A stretch of DNA of 64,000 bases from Taenia hydatigena. Its lineage: Eukaryota > Platyhelminthes > Cestoda > Cyclophyllidea > Taeniidae. The stretch lies in the NCBI GenBank assembly GCA_036345935.2, contig JADWOT020000858.1, positions 124,001-188,000 on the forward strand, given 5' to 3'. How positions within the stretch are numbered: position 1 is the stretch's first letter; every line of letters starts with the position of its first letter. A model generated the notes under the pieces. That model was not told the DNA's origin. It ran no database searches and worked only from the letters and a program-made list of their open reading frames with translations. Below are positions 10,576 through 22,869 of the stretch, piece by piece. A program made the position numbers and the translations under genes.

Positions 10576-11917
10576 AATGACAGATTGTGCATGAATACTT
10601 TCTGTATGCGACTGGTAATGGAGTTACACCCCGCCTAGGAACTGACAACTCAGCGGGCACCAGGAAAGGCAAGCAAATACTGTTTACCCAAAGTGAGTCA
10701 GTTCATAATGTGGGCAAGTAACAAAAACTTCATCAAGCTCAGCCGAAGTAAACGCTATTAATGAAGGAAGGTGTTCTTCCGAAACGACAAAGCACTGTAT
10801 GAAATCACGCCTTGCAAGTAACGCTGAACAACTAGGCTGTAAGAGTGTTAGCACTGCAGCCCGTATGAAGTGAATAATAAGGGGTAGGTGCCTCCTTCGT
10901 CCTTCGAAGCGATTTAACTGCTATTTTCCTGCACACACTTAAGAGACATCCCTTTCATCAAATGGGCCATAGCTGAGCAGCTGAAACATTGGTAAGCTGC
11001 CCTTAGATATATCTCTCTGCCCATCATGTACAACAGTGGTGATGTACGTGCGCTGGTATTTGTTACATCAGTCAATTTCCTGCCTTCATCCCCTATCTCT
11101 TATTAAACTATGGAGTGTCTACTTTTCTGATGCACACACACACATGCACACACTACATTTTGCACTGTGTCTTCAAGAGTAACATGGATATGCGCTAAGT
11201 TATGAGGTCGTTAAAGTCTACAAATTTGAAAAATCCAGTAGCATTTTATTGTGCGTCTTTCGTCATAAATGCCATGCAAGCACAAGAGTGTGTGCCTAGA
11301 TATATAAGCAATGTGTGCTTAACGCTTGGCTCGCTATTATACTGCATCTGCATTTCTTGTTAATTTTTAATGCACCTTGAAGTTAACATCGAAGATTGAT
11401 GAAGTGCTGAGCGCATGCTCAAAATCATACGCCAACAATCGGCGAAATCGCAGCACTTGTTCAATTATCCACTAAACTTGGCACACAAGATTTAACACAC
11501 TGCGTGCACCTAGTGGTAGGTAGCACATTACCACGCTGATGAGGCAGTTCGACGCGTGCGCGGCACGTGCGCAGTGAGGAGGACAGGAAAGCAAGAGGCA
11601 ACTTGGCGCCGGATATGTCACATGTAGATTTGCTGAAGATGAGGAGTGCATTCTGACATACCTTTCATGCGGCCTCACCGATGTGTTGGGGATTCGCCCG
11701 CACATATCGAGATCCATCGTCTATCATCTATCGTTAGTTACAGTTGCAGACGTGCGCACACTATTACCGCAGCTATCTCCATAATTGCTAATGCCAATGA
11801 TAATCATCAGTGTAGACGCCGGCGTTGGCTGTGAGGAAGATGTGCGTGGCAAGTGCAGCTACAATTCTCCTCATTTCTAACTTCACCATCCAATCTAGCC
11901 TAACTTCCATGTGATTT
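10576..11917. other. No recognisable gene
   Basis: Short frames only. A CA-rich patch near 11,130-11,155 is the only low-complexity sequence. Nothing else supports a feature. Confidence 0.45.
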
Positions 11918-12300
11918 GCCAGACAAAAGCAAATCACAAGATTGGCAAAATAGCGGCATCTTATTTGAATACATTCAAACATAAACGCTTTTTCCAGCTT
12001 AGCATAGGACGTATTCATGCGCACTTAATTTCTAACTGCTCTGCAAGGCGGCGCAAATTAAAGTCTGCATTCATGTCTTTCAACTAATGCAAGATACAGC
12101 AATGTGTTTGCATATTTTATATTTGAGTGATGACGGAATACCTCCATCCGTTCATTCGCACTAAATTTATCCGCTCATTTAAATAAGGCCTTTAGCTATA
12201 TGCTCCTAAAGGACTTCTCGTTTGCTCATGAAGTCCATATACGCAACAAGTACAGATGCCTAATCATTCATGAGGTAGGTGCAAGTGAAATGCAACCACT
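11918..12300 (+). pseudogene. Module E, left copy: decayed coding sequence
   Basis: The plus strand aligns with the reverse complement of 20,045-20,415. Two frame-conserved pieces are visible. One starts near 11,942 (IGKIAASYLNTFKHKRFF, against VDKVAMTYLKAFQHQRLF in the other copy). The other, about 12,145-12,290, is NKAFSYMLLKDFSFA then RNKYRCLIIHEVGAS, against NKAFGYRLPKDFSFA and RNKYTCLIIREVGAS. The second piece ends at a TAG. The family is not recognised. Substitutions that keep the frame indicate a once-coding sequence. Confidence 0.55.
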
Positions 12301-15300
12301 TTTCGATTAGTAATGCTGTCGATTTCTCCAAGTAGCTCATTGGGCTACAAAATACCACATTGACCCAAGGGTTAGAATTGAGGTGCAGTAATTTTGCAAT
12401 GTGATGCCTAAGAAAGCAAGAGGAACTAGTTTTAAGGACGTCTAAGGCGCTGAAGAGTGTGATAAGGCATTAATGTTGCATGGGCACTCAAGATGGGCGT
12501 ACATAGACGAAGCAAATGCAACCGCTCCTTTAAATTTGGCTGCAAGTGCATGTAAGGTGATTTTGCGGTGAAGAAATCGCCTCACTGAAACAAAGACAGC
12601 ATCTTTGGACACTTTCCAAATACACTCATTATACCTCACTGTGAGGGCAAATTGTAAATGAGAAAATCCAGTGCACTCGCGCTATCTGGAAGCCAAACTT
12701 GAAGCGTGTGTTTTCGTTGGCGCTTGTTCTTATATTTTAGCCTACTGACATTCTGAATTCGATCATCGATTCAGCCGCTGATATAGGCATTATGCGCGAC
12801 TGGTTAAGGCGTCTATTTATTTGTCTCTGCCTAGCTTCGACCATTTGATTTCACCAATCTGCTTTTCATTATGTGTTATCGCAGATTCATTTCAATACTG
12901 GCAGTTTTTCAGGCCTTTCATTATGCCTTCTGGTGTTCCTCCTCCTCTGCATGCGTTGACCCAGTTATTCCATCTCTATGTAACTCACACTCACCCTCAC
13001 ACATCCATCTATCTATCCACTCACCCAGTGTTCCTCTTAGGTCCTATCACATCAAGAGTCAGCAATGTTTGCAGGTTTCATGAGTTTGTCACAAAATATA
13101 TTACGTCTTCTCTGATCTTCGCAGTGCAGATGAAGGAGATTCTAAATGTTTTCTTGGTGGAAGTGATTTAGTGCATTACGTTTTAAGGCAAGGCTTTGTT
13201 GTCGCTGCCGTGATTTCCGAGTGCACGTCCTTTTTATTGCCTTTTGCTGAGGTACCCTGTTAAGAAGAAACGTGCAAGACAGCATTTTAACTAAACGGAG
13301 GAACAGTTTGACACGGTTCGGTTGTTTGCATTCCACTGGCTTTGCAGAATCCAGCAGAACTAATGGCTGCCTCATAACATAGGCTCGTAAGATTTAAGGC
13401 AAATATGCCTTGAAGAGAGTCAACAAGCAGTCTGGACATCCAGCATCACTGCTTTAATAGGATAGAAATGGATATGTAACGACTCCTCAACATTGTTGCA
13501 ACCATTGCAAACCTTGAGAGTAGCATGGATTTGCTCCTTATACATGCAAGAATGGAGGTCAAAATGAGTGTTTCGTACTATGCTCATCGTGGTGGCTATC
13601 CTCAATATGCTCCTATTTAAAAGGGAGGGCATATGGCCGACAGGCTGAGACGCCATTGTAGTGACAGATGAACTGTGACGGATCATTGTTCAACCTCCAA
13701 GCAAACTTAAGGTAGGCCACAGCAGAACAACCAATTTCGACCAGCATTACTTCGATTTAATTGTTTCAGTAGAAATACTTTGGAGTGGTTTTTATCGATT
13801 TAGGCTGTATGTACAAGAACTGGCGACACTTACTGCAATTTTCAATGCAGCCTTTCCATTTGTAACATTCCACAATGCCTCACCTTCTCTCATAAACTTG
13901 GATGTGGTGCAAAATGAGACGCCAATCAGGCGATAATATTTGCCGAAATGCCGTAACTATCCTGGTAAAGAGGAAGGTCAACCTCAAACGATGCATTTCT
14001 GAGAATTAACATTCGCTAATACGTGACCAGCCTGTAAAGAGTTCCAAACAGTTACAAAGCGACTGCTCTAGTATTCTGGTCACTTCGAATCTGCGAGCAT
14101 GATGACGTAAGCATGGTTAGGGTATGTGGGGTCTGGCAGTCGTCGCCGTGGTGATATGCGTACCTACGAGGTAATCCTACTCAATTGACTAAAGTAGGCG
14201 TCACTTGAGATCTGCTTAGAATTAAGGCGCACTCTCGTGCTTTATAGCATTCTCCCTCTGGTCACAAGCCGCTTAGCTAACAGCCATCAATGATGCTGGC
14301 TATGTCGCTGCGTTGCGGAAAGCGAACCAGCAGAAGGGAGTGCTCGTCATTCACACCCACCAAGATCGCCCTAGTTGATTGGGACGCAGGCTCATTTCTA
14401 ACTCAGATTATTATTATTCAGATTTGTAAATGAGGAGTATTCTCCGTAAAATATGCTGCATCAGGCTGTAAGCAATTAAAGCCACTGCCAAATTACGCTT
14501 TTAGTCCCTTGGCAAGTCATGAGCTCTGCTGGCGCACCTTCCCCAAATAAAGGGCAGTATGAATTATTTTCGGGAGCCGTGCCATCCCTTACGCGTGCAG
14601 TGAGGACTGGGCTGAATAACAATGGGAGAAAGAACAGTTGTCATTGGCAGTCTTTAGCCTGAGAAGAAAGCACCTAGCAAACGTAGCATAGGATGGCAAA
14701 AGTGCAGTTAAGAGAGATCTAGCCGCCTTCACTCTCATACGCGGTTGTTGGTTGCTCAAGCTGAAGAAGGTAAAAGACGTTAGGTGAAATTATAAGGTCT
14801 AAAAGAACGCGTAGGAGCTCAATCCAACATTAGCTGCTTCTTTATGTGGCACTAATCAGGCAGGCCTTGTTCGCCAACTGTTGTCCTTCATACCATCTTC
14901 TTGGAACCACACCGTGTTTCTCTTTGCTTACAAGCAATTTGATAATTGGATAAATTTCTAAGACTGTCATGATAGCAAATTCTGATCCATCGAGTACATT
15001 TCACTTAGAGAAATTCGGACGCATTTCATTTGAGCTAAAGTGAAACGATGCGATTATGCTGGGCCAGCTAAGAGCATCAATAACCTGCATTGGAATCTAC
15101 AGTTTTGAGGAAAAGGCCACCACCTTTCCAACAGGATTCGCAAGGCTAAATGGACAAGATTCAACGGAACTCAATTTGCCCGCCGACACCAAACATGCTC
15201 TCAATTTGATTAGGTTTTCCAAGGAAATTTTAAGCAAAATTAAACACGAAATGTCTACTTGACCTGTTGTTTTTACTTCATAAATTCGAATAAAGTTTGA

Positions 15301-15639
15301 GCTATACCTACAGCGTAGCACTATATGCTTCGCTTCCCAAGGGTTTTGATCGGCACCACATATATCTCACAATCCATCCACGCATCGCTATCCTCACAAA
15401 ATCTTATTTTATGCGTAATCCATAACTAGCGAAGCATTCAGTTCTTATCAGATACCCGTCTTTATAAATTATCTGCAAAGTAATTAATATGGAAGAATAA
15501 TTTGGGAAAGCGGAGAACACTCCATTCTGCTACTTCTGATGGATTTAATTCGACACATCAGTGCGTGCCTAATTGCAGCATTTGCACACACGTAGGTTCA
15601 ACTCTGTAAGTAAATAAAAGACCGTCCCATTATCATATT
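12301..15639. other. No recognisable gene
   Basis: Several frames of 60-116 codons occur, including one at 12,821-13,171 (plus) that is Ser/Pro/His-rich from low-complexity CTC/CAC sequence. None shows a domain or a second copy in the window. A pyrimidine-rich patch near 12,930-13,020 resembles the family at 44-46 kb. Confidence 0.4.
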
Positions 15640-16040
15640 GTAGCAATGAAATGTCTGGTGTTTGATTAACACTGCGCAAGAACACAGTACAAACGCATGA
15701 TTGAAAGGAGGTCAATTTAACCACTTACACTGGCTCCAACATGGCAGAGAGGATGTGGCATGGAAATGAGCAATGGATGAGTAGTTAGATATTTGTTCAC
15801 AGTGGCTCGATCAGTGACATGCAAGGAATAACTTTCGGCTAATAGCTTTATGGACATGTGGCACACGGCGGCGCGAATTTTCACCCTTAATCTTAAGCTT
15901 AAATGATTAGGGTAGCTCTATAATCCAGCCGCTGGCATTATTCATTCACTATGCTGAGGTACAAAATATCTGTCTGGATTCACCCAATCACCCTTATTGT
16001 GTTTTGTGCTCCTTGGGAGGAACTTCATTCAGGTATTCGA
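15640..16040 (-). repeat. Module A, copy 3 (inverted, in palindrome spacer)
   Basis: The reverse complement aligns with 1,620-1,975 through the full length, including the 'ttggagccagtgt' and 'tttcaatcatgc' landmarks. Divergence is higher than between the two arms, so this copy predates the palindrome. Confidence 0.65.
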
Positions 16041-19000
16041 TACTATGGCGCCTTGCCTTTTTCATGGGTTGACAAACAGGCCTGGCCGTGAACATTCACA
16101 CCCATATTTCATCGGCCCTTACCGTCTGTGGCAAAATCACGAATGCTCAGGAACTCAAATACAAACTCGCTACAAAGGTCAATATATAACTAATTACCTG
16201 AGGGCAGCCTTGTTCTTTTTATTTTGGTTTGTGGACTCACAAGTCGCTTTTAATTGGCTTCTCCCTTTACAAGTAGTGAGTGAAATAACGGTGCACATTG
16301 CTTGAATCTTCCTGTTCGGCCGTTGGAATCAACTTCTAGACTCCCACTTGAGGCAATTTAGCGCTCCTTAGACCAACACGCGTTAGCGAATTATTGCTTG
16401 GTAGTGGTGGGCACTCAAGCTCCAGCGTCCTTCCCAAAGCATCTGTGGTGCAAAACTAGTAGTAGCTACTGCAATTTTAGAAGCCTGCGTCAACGTTGCT
16501 ACTGTTTGTTTCAGCTACTCACATTTTGCTCTGACGACTTTAATTACTTTTCCTCTTAGGTGTTTCTGTTTTCACTCACACAATAGCCAAAATGGCAACA
16601 TTGTTTTAGCCGATTTCGTGAATTGCTGAGGATTATTAACAATTCGTCGATTTCTACAACTTTGGTTGCTGGAAATTATTGACACGTGTTATATTACAGA
16701 TAATCAAAACACATGGACTGCCGTGTTACTCTGCGGGGATGACGAATCTGGCCCTATGTCTATCGAGGAATAGTTCTCCATGACTGGCGAGGATCAATGT
16801 AGGCATAAGGATCTGCTGTTTGCAGAGTCGGAGGAAGATGTGAATAATATGGTGTGCTGCTGAGCATTATAAGCCTAGGCAATTTGCCAAAGAAGATTAG
16901 TTTTTCAGGCTGCAAATCTGTTATCAGTGAATATTACGAAGAGAAGACAACTAGTCTAGCTTCCACTGCATCGGAAGCATTACACGGCTGAGTGACAAGC
17001 ACATTCATCTTAAATGCCAATCAGTCTTTGCATGGCTAAGAATGCAACAATGGTAATGCCCTCCTATCCACTTGCTTCTGAGTCGCAAGAGCTGGCATCT
17101 ACACACTTTGGTTAAGGACTTCATTTTACTGTGAATAGTAAGATAGAATTCGATGGCCCAACACAACTCCACCAGGCATTGCTTTCCTTTGGCAGTTAAC
17201 ACATTATTTCCATTGTGATTTTGTGCTGAAAACATTCTTGTCAGTCTACAAAATAGGAGCAGTGGCTTTAAATGATGTACTACTTAGGCGCTGTCCTTAA
17301 TCCACGTGCTTCAACTCCGAAGTCGCACTAAATGCCTTCTGCCTAAACAAATCCTTTAGCAAGTTTCAACTGCATAAAACTTGACACCAATCATTCAAGT
17401 CGGTTATTTTACTTGGAAAATTTGAGAAACAGCAATTAGAGATGCATAATCTTGGTCATTGGCTGTGACAAAACGTAGAACGCTACGAAGCATCCTCCTC
17501 CGTAGTAAAAAGGAACTAGCTTAAACTCTTTTGAATTAAACAGGAATCCCTTCACCGTGTAGGAGCAAGTGCTACAAGATCTCCTAAGTGGTGGCACTAA
17601 TAATTTCTTCGTATAACAAAGATACGGAATTCGATTGATGGCATGCATATGCCAGATCCTATCCCGTGCCCCACTTCGTCGTTGAAATGCGCCTTACCAT
17701 TGGCGCCTTCTTCAACATAACCTGCTCACACTCGTTGGCGTAATCCAAACAGCGGTTCGCCAGGAAAGCAATGCTATGTTAACATAGCCCGTCATAGATG
17801 GAAGGAAAGAAGTACACGTTACGGAGATGCTTTGAGAAACCGCAGCAGTAGATGGTAACGAAGCGGAATTGCGCGGCTCACATTAACGAGAATTGTTTGG
17901 TGGATAGACATCCTGTTCACACGTACCATTTGTCAAGCCGCTACCCTCAAAAAGCATCGCAGCATCGAGCAGGTAAATCACGCTACAAAGAACAGACATG
18001 TGTTTAACACAGTGATTGGCTGCCATTTGCAAGTCAGCGCACCCGCATGCATTTATCTGCCTTTACAGGACACACTTTATGGCTCGTTTTGAAGGCACTT
18101 CCTAGAGCTTAGGTCAGTAAGAATCGCAAATGACCCACAACGGTCTTTCAGAAACGCGGCTGAGATTGTGAATTAGGTAGGAGTAGTGATATTCGGTTCA
18201 ATGGAAAATGAATTTAGCAAACATTATCGTTGCGCAATTGAAAATATCAATTCTGTGTCCGTAAGCCAGAAGGCTAAGTATAATGAACGTACGTGATGGT
18301 ACTATATAATAACAGCTAGATATGCTCTGATGCTGGCAGGAATGATTATCTAATCTCTACATTGAGGAAAATCATGATTGTGCATTGGCAATAAGAGGAG
18401 AGGAAAATAGCAATCCGAGGGATATGCTCTGTATCTGCTACGACATCGTAGTTCATGTCCAAACATAAAATAATATATTAGCATGGAACATAATTTAGCA
18501 CGCATAAAAAGGTTCATGCATACCCCGTTCTAAGGGGCCTTGCATCCTCGTTGCCATCTGAGGGCACAAGGGATCGCCTCATCACCCAAATACAGCTGGC
18601 AAATAAACGGTCCAAATGGAAGTGTGCGAGAGCGTCCTCTTTCACCTACACATTCGGAGGCGAAGAATTTCGAGGTAGGTATACCAGGCAATGCCTAACA
18701 ACTCCGGAAAAAGTGCATGCAGTGTTGGGCGACTGGCAAAGCATAAGAGTGAATGGAGTAAGGCCATATCATCACTGCGCAGGATGCTAGTATTTGAAGG
18801 CGAGCGTGACCTTCGTAGTGCATCACATTAACCCCACTCGTACCAGTCATTTACAAATGCTCTTTGACGCGAGAGGCAATACTACTTCCTGTGATGATAT
18901 TAAAACTTGTATTCCTAGTTTTCGGTGCAGGGTACCATGACCGTGATTTACCCCCTCTGCTTACAGCACTTGAGGCACCATCGTCAACCTGAGGTTCATT

Positions 19001-19427
19001 TTGAAGTGGCGCACACAGACACCTGCTTTCTGCATGCATTGCATTTCGACATCATTTCCTCCTCTCACCTCAGCAATCCGCTCATGCAGTATTACGCTTC
19101 ATGTTGATCCCTGCAGCTGGATTGTGATTATAATAATTTCAGTTCGTCCTTGCTGGAAATGATACAATTCACGTGCAGTAACTGGAAATGCAGCTGCCGG
19201 TTCCCCGTTGTTTAAAGTCACAAAACAGCTAGCGTAATGCAAACTTACCTTACTACTTCCAATTTTATAAATGCCTCACAAATTCAGGCTGTTTTATGGA
19301 ATTCTGCCCGGCAATACAAAGTTTCACTGACACGTAATATTGAGAAATTGTTCACTTCATTGCCAATCAGCGTTCACTAAATCAAAGCTTGGTGAAGATA
19401 GTCAAGTGGCCACCTTTGTAGTGTGGT
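16041..19427. other. Spacer sequence; weak module B-like frame at 18.55-18.79 kb
   Basis: Mostly featureless. A plus-strand frame at 18,551-18,790 (79 codons) contains GTRDRLITQIQLANK, similar to GTCDRLTSTVQLAAQ of module B, and may be a further diverged fragment. The match is short and could be chance. No other recognisable content. Confidence 0.3.
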
Positions 19428-19516
19428 CGGTTTGCCTGGGTGAAAAGCCTGCATTGGATTACCATATCGTCGTCTGGTTCTTGAATTCACAACTGTGGGT
19501 ACGTCTATCTAACTGT
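19428..19516 (-). repeat. Module D, right copy
   Basis: Inverted partner of 10,487-10,575. In the left copy D lies about 40 bases from the arm; here about 0.9 kb carrying module E separates it from the arm. Confidence 0.8.
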
Positions 19517-20044
19517 ACTATCTGATGCCTCATGGGAAAGGCTAATGCAGCAATGCATATTCCCTTTTCGACGATGAGCCATTGTTGGTGGAATACTCGA
19601 CGTGGCCATGACTAGTGCTGCATGCATTGAAAAAGGCGACTTAGTTGTGATCCAGCATTCTTCCACTTTCTTCTAATTATCAGTAAATAGCATTTTGTGG
19701 CGCAGATTTATTACCATTTTGTGCTTTGTTCAAAGCAGTCAACAGCATTTGACAGCTGGCAAGTAACCTTGCAAACACTTGGGCCCATTCACACTAGGAA
19801 ATGCAAAAGGCACTAGATTAAGCAGTCGACCAGTGTTTCCAAACAATCTTCTATTGAATAAGTAAGGTTCGTTGCATCTACAGCGTAGAGTCAAAAGAGA
19901 GCAGAGTGAGGTGTTCTCCCTAGCGCATTTATGACTGGTTTGCAGTAGGCGTATGGGGTGTGCTGCAGTAGGCCGCCGTTCGGGGAAACACTTTACTCTA
20001 CTGTGGTCTAAGCTTGAACAAGTTTTGTGCTGAATGTCACTTGC

Positions 20045-20415
20045 ACCTACTTCACGAATGATTAGGCATGTGTACTTATTGCGCGCACAAACTGCATCGG
20101 CGAATGAGAAGTCCTTTGGGAGCCTGTAGCCAAAGGCCTTATTTACATAAGCGGGCAAAATTGGTGCAAATGAAGGGGTGGGGTTATTCCGTCAACCATC
20201 CACCATGATTTTGCAGGCACATTGTTTCTTCTTGCGTTATTTAAAAGACAGGGATGCAGACTTCAGTTTGCACTACTTTGTGAGATAAGTAGAAATGAAA
20301 TTCACATGAAAATACCATGTGTTAAGGTGGAAAAGGCGTTGATGCTGAAAGGCTTTCAAATAAGTCATAGCTACTTTGTCAACCCTATGCATTGATTTTG
20401 TCTGGTTAATCACAT
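20045..20415 (-). pseudogene. Module E, right copy: decayed coding sequence
   Basis: On the minus strand an open frame at 19,739-20,158 (139 codons) begins with PAYVNKAFGYRLPKDFSFA and contains RNKYTCLIIREVGASDIQ. This part matches the plus-strand copy at 12.15-12.29 kb in frame. A second conserved piece (VDKVAMTYLKAFQHQRLF) lies upstream at about 20,300-20,395 and is followed by a stop in this copy. The part of the 139-codon frame below 20,045 has no counterpart seen. It sits directly against the inner end of the right palindrome arm. The protein family is not recognised. Confidence 0.55.
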
Positions 20416-20974
20416 GAAGTCAGAAATGAGGCTGCATGGTTTGCTTGGTGAAATCAGTTGCCTAAACCTCGAAATAGACTTTCCACATGATGCCAATAAC
20501 TAAGTGCACCTTGCACAAAATAGTCACCAGCAGATAATGACAACCGCAATCCACGTTGGTGACTCAGATCGGCGTTTTATTTTACCCAAATCATGAATTT
20601 GCGCACCTCAACGGCAAAAGGCGAAATCACTTACGCAATCCATCGCAATCCATGATGTTTCATGGGCCTACCCATCTGTGAGCCATTCATATAAAAACGC
20701 TAGTGCAGTGCAAGACTAAACAATGTCGCGTTGAGATCTTCAATTTGGCTTCGTATAGATGTTGACCACTTCATGACAGAACTGGTGGACCCACTTTCCC
20801 AAAATAATGCGTTTGCGAACGCGTAACCACAAGTTAGTGTTCGCGACGCCAATAGCTGCCACTCTGCAAAATCCTCACTGGCACAAATTAGCTAGGTAAG
20901 ACCAAGATATGTCTTAGAATACCCTCTCTTTCTACTGTTAACTTCATTGTGTAAAGTGTCAGCATTCCGCAATT

Positions 20975-21318
20975 GTGTTGATCGATGAAACTTGCTGCTC
21001 TGACATGCTTGTTTGCCAACGAAATATACCAGCGACAGCATCAGAGGGCCTAGTACTGAAAGATGCTTTCTTCTGTCCTTCCCTAACCGAGGCTACATTG
21101 CTTCTGATTTCGACTCGGTTCGGCCGCCATTTGTTAAAGTCGCTGGCTTGTGCCAACCAGCTCAGGAGCACGTGAGCCATAATGAAGATGAAACGCTGCA
21201 TCAACTGAATTCCGCTGCAATAGTAGAGTGCCAGCGTAAACTGTTAAAAGAAACGATTTGCATATGCCAAGAAGGAAAGCGTTCATCAACCAACGGCGCT
21301 ACTTCATGCCTAGCCTGA
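20975..21318 (+). pseudogene. Module C, right-arm copy
   Basis: Mirror copy of 9,561-9,904 with a few substitutions (for example an Arg for Thr just before GPSTER, and a Ser for Cys change seen in the opposite frame). The 101-codon frame stays open in both arms. Not recognised. Confidence 0.5.
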
Positions 21319-21888
21319 AGCATTCGCTTTTGAATCACTAAAGTCCTGAAATTCTTTATCATTTTCTTGCTGTTATCCTCGAAACTGCCAATTCCGCAAA
21401 AGTGGAGATGCCACGATTTGTGTGTTTGGCCAAATGCAACGCATACATAACAAGGCAGACTCTTCGGCTAGAGAAATCACTGCTCTACATAAGATATTTT
21501 GCAATGGAATCACTTAAAAGAGCAAAACGATGATCCGTCATGACACATCCACAACCTCATACTGCAATATATCATACGATAAACAAAAGATGCCTCTAAG
21601 AATTTTGAGAAGGGAACAAATTCACAGCACCGGCTGCCTGTTTCATTCAGCAATTGTAAAATTTGCTGAGAAACCAACGGGATATTCTTAAAAGATTCGC
21701 AGTGTGAGAAGGTTGTGAAGGAAATTCTTGCATACCTGCTTACGACAAAGCCATAGTATGGTAATATCAGTGGTAAGAATGTAAGAAACAACCGATCCTA
21801 CAAGCATTCGTTTCCGCCACAGAGATGAGCATGCAAAGCCGATTCCTCAAGCAACTTTGTCAAAGTTCATAAAGTCTACTTGAAGGAA

Positions 21889-22869
21889 CTAAGGCCTGTT
21901 AAGATGCTCACACATACCTCTTTTAACAGGACAAGGCAGTTTCATCGACTACGAGAGAACCGAAGGCACATGTGATCGTCTCACCAGCACAGTGCAGCTG
22001 GCAGCACAAATGCTTGAACTAGAAGTGTATGAAATGTTATCCTTTCAACGGCACATCATGTGGCAAAGAATCTTAAAGTAACTCATTTTCTGAGAATTTG
22101 CGGTCGGACCTTCAGGCGGATTGAAACTGCATTAAGACTAATGCAAGCAGTTTATAAAGATTCGCGAAACATATGCCTACATTTATTAATGCCGTGGCGT
22201 TATCATACAGGATGGAAATGTTTAACTTCAGATTTGAACACTTAATTGGATGTCACCTGCACCGCGAGATCCACTCAGTGATCAACACTTGTTGGTGTGG
22301 AGTGTAAGGCGACTTCTGACGATCATAACCACACCTATGATTCCTGCTTTCTGTGCAACACACTTTGACTGCGGTCTGTCCACTACGCCCCAGGTACTTG
22401 GAGTATTCTCGTCAACTTCGGTCACTCTTTGAAGCAGCACACCCAAGCACGTACCTTCTGCATAGCGCCACATTTTGCTCTCCTTCATTTTAGACACATC
22501 GACGGGTCGAATGAGTACATCGCACAGCTTTACATTTCATTACGGTCACTGTGCATGTATTATGCATTAAACACTTCCATTTCTTCCTTGCTAGAAATAG
22601 AAAGATCCGCATGCATTCTCTGTGAACGCATCTATCGGTGCCTATTTGGCCTCCTGAGTTAGAGGAATATCTACCACGAAGGAAACTACCTCACCCTTCT
22701 CATTGTTTCACTTAGCGTCCCATTACGTAAGACGATACTATAAACCCGGTCTTAGGGGACAACCCACATGGCAATTTGGAAGTTGCAGCCATTTTGGTAC
22801 CCACGAATGCAGTGCATTGTAGAAAGACACAATGTTGCTACAGTTTGGGAGAACCGATGTTCTTGAGTG
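21889..22869 (+). pseudogene. Module B, right-arm copy
   Basis: Mirror copy of 8,010-8,990, with the same internal stops, so the decay predates the arm duplication. See the left-arm copy for the motifs. Confidence 0.55.
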
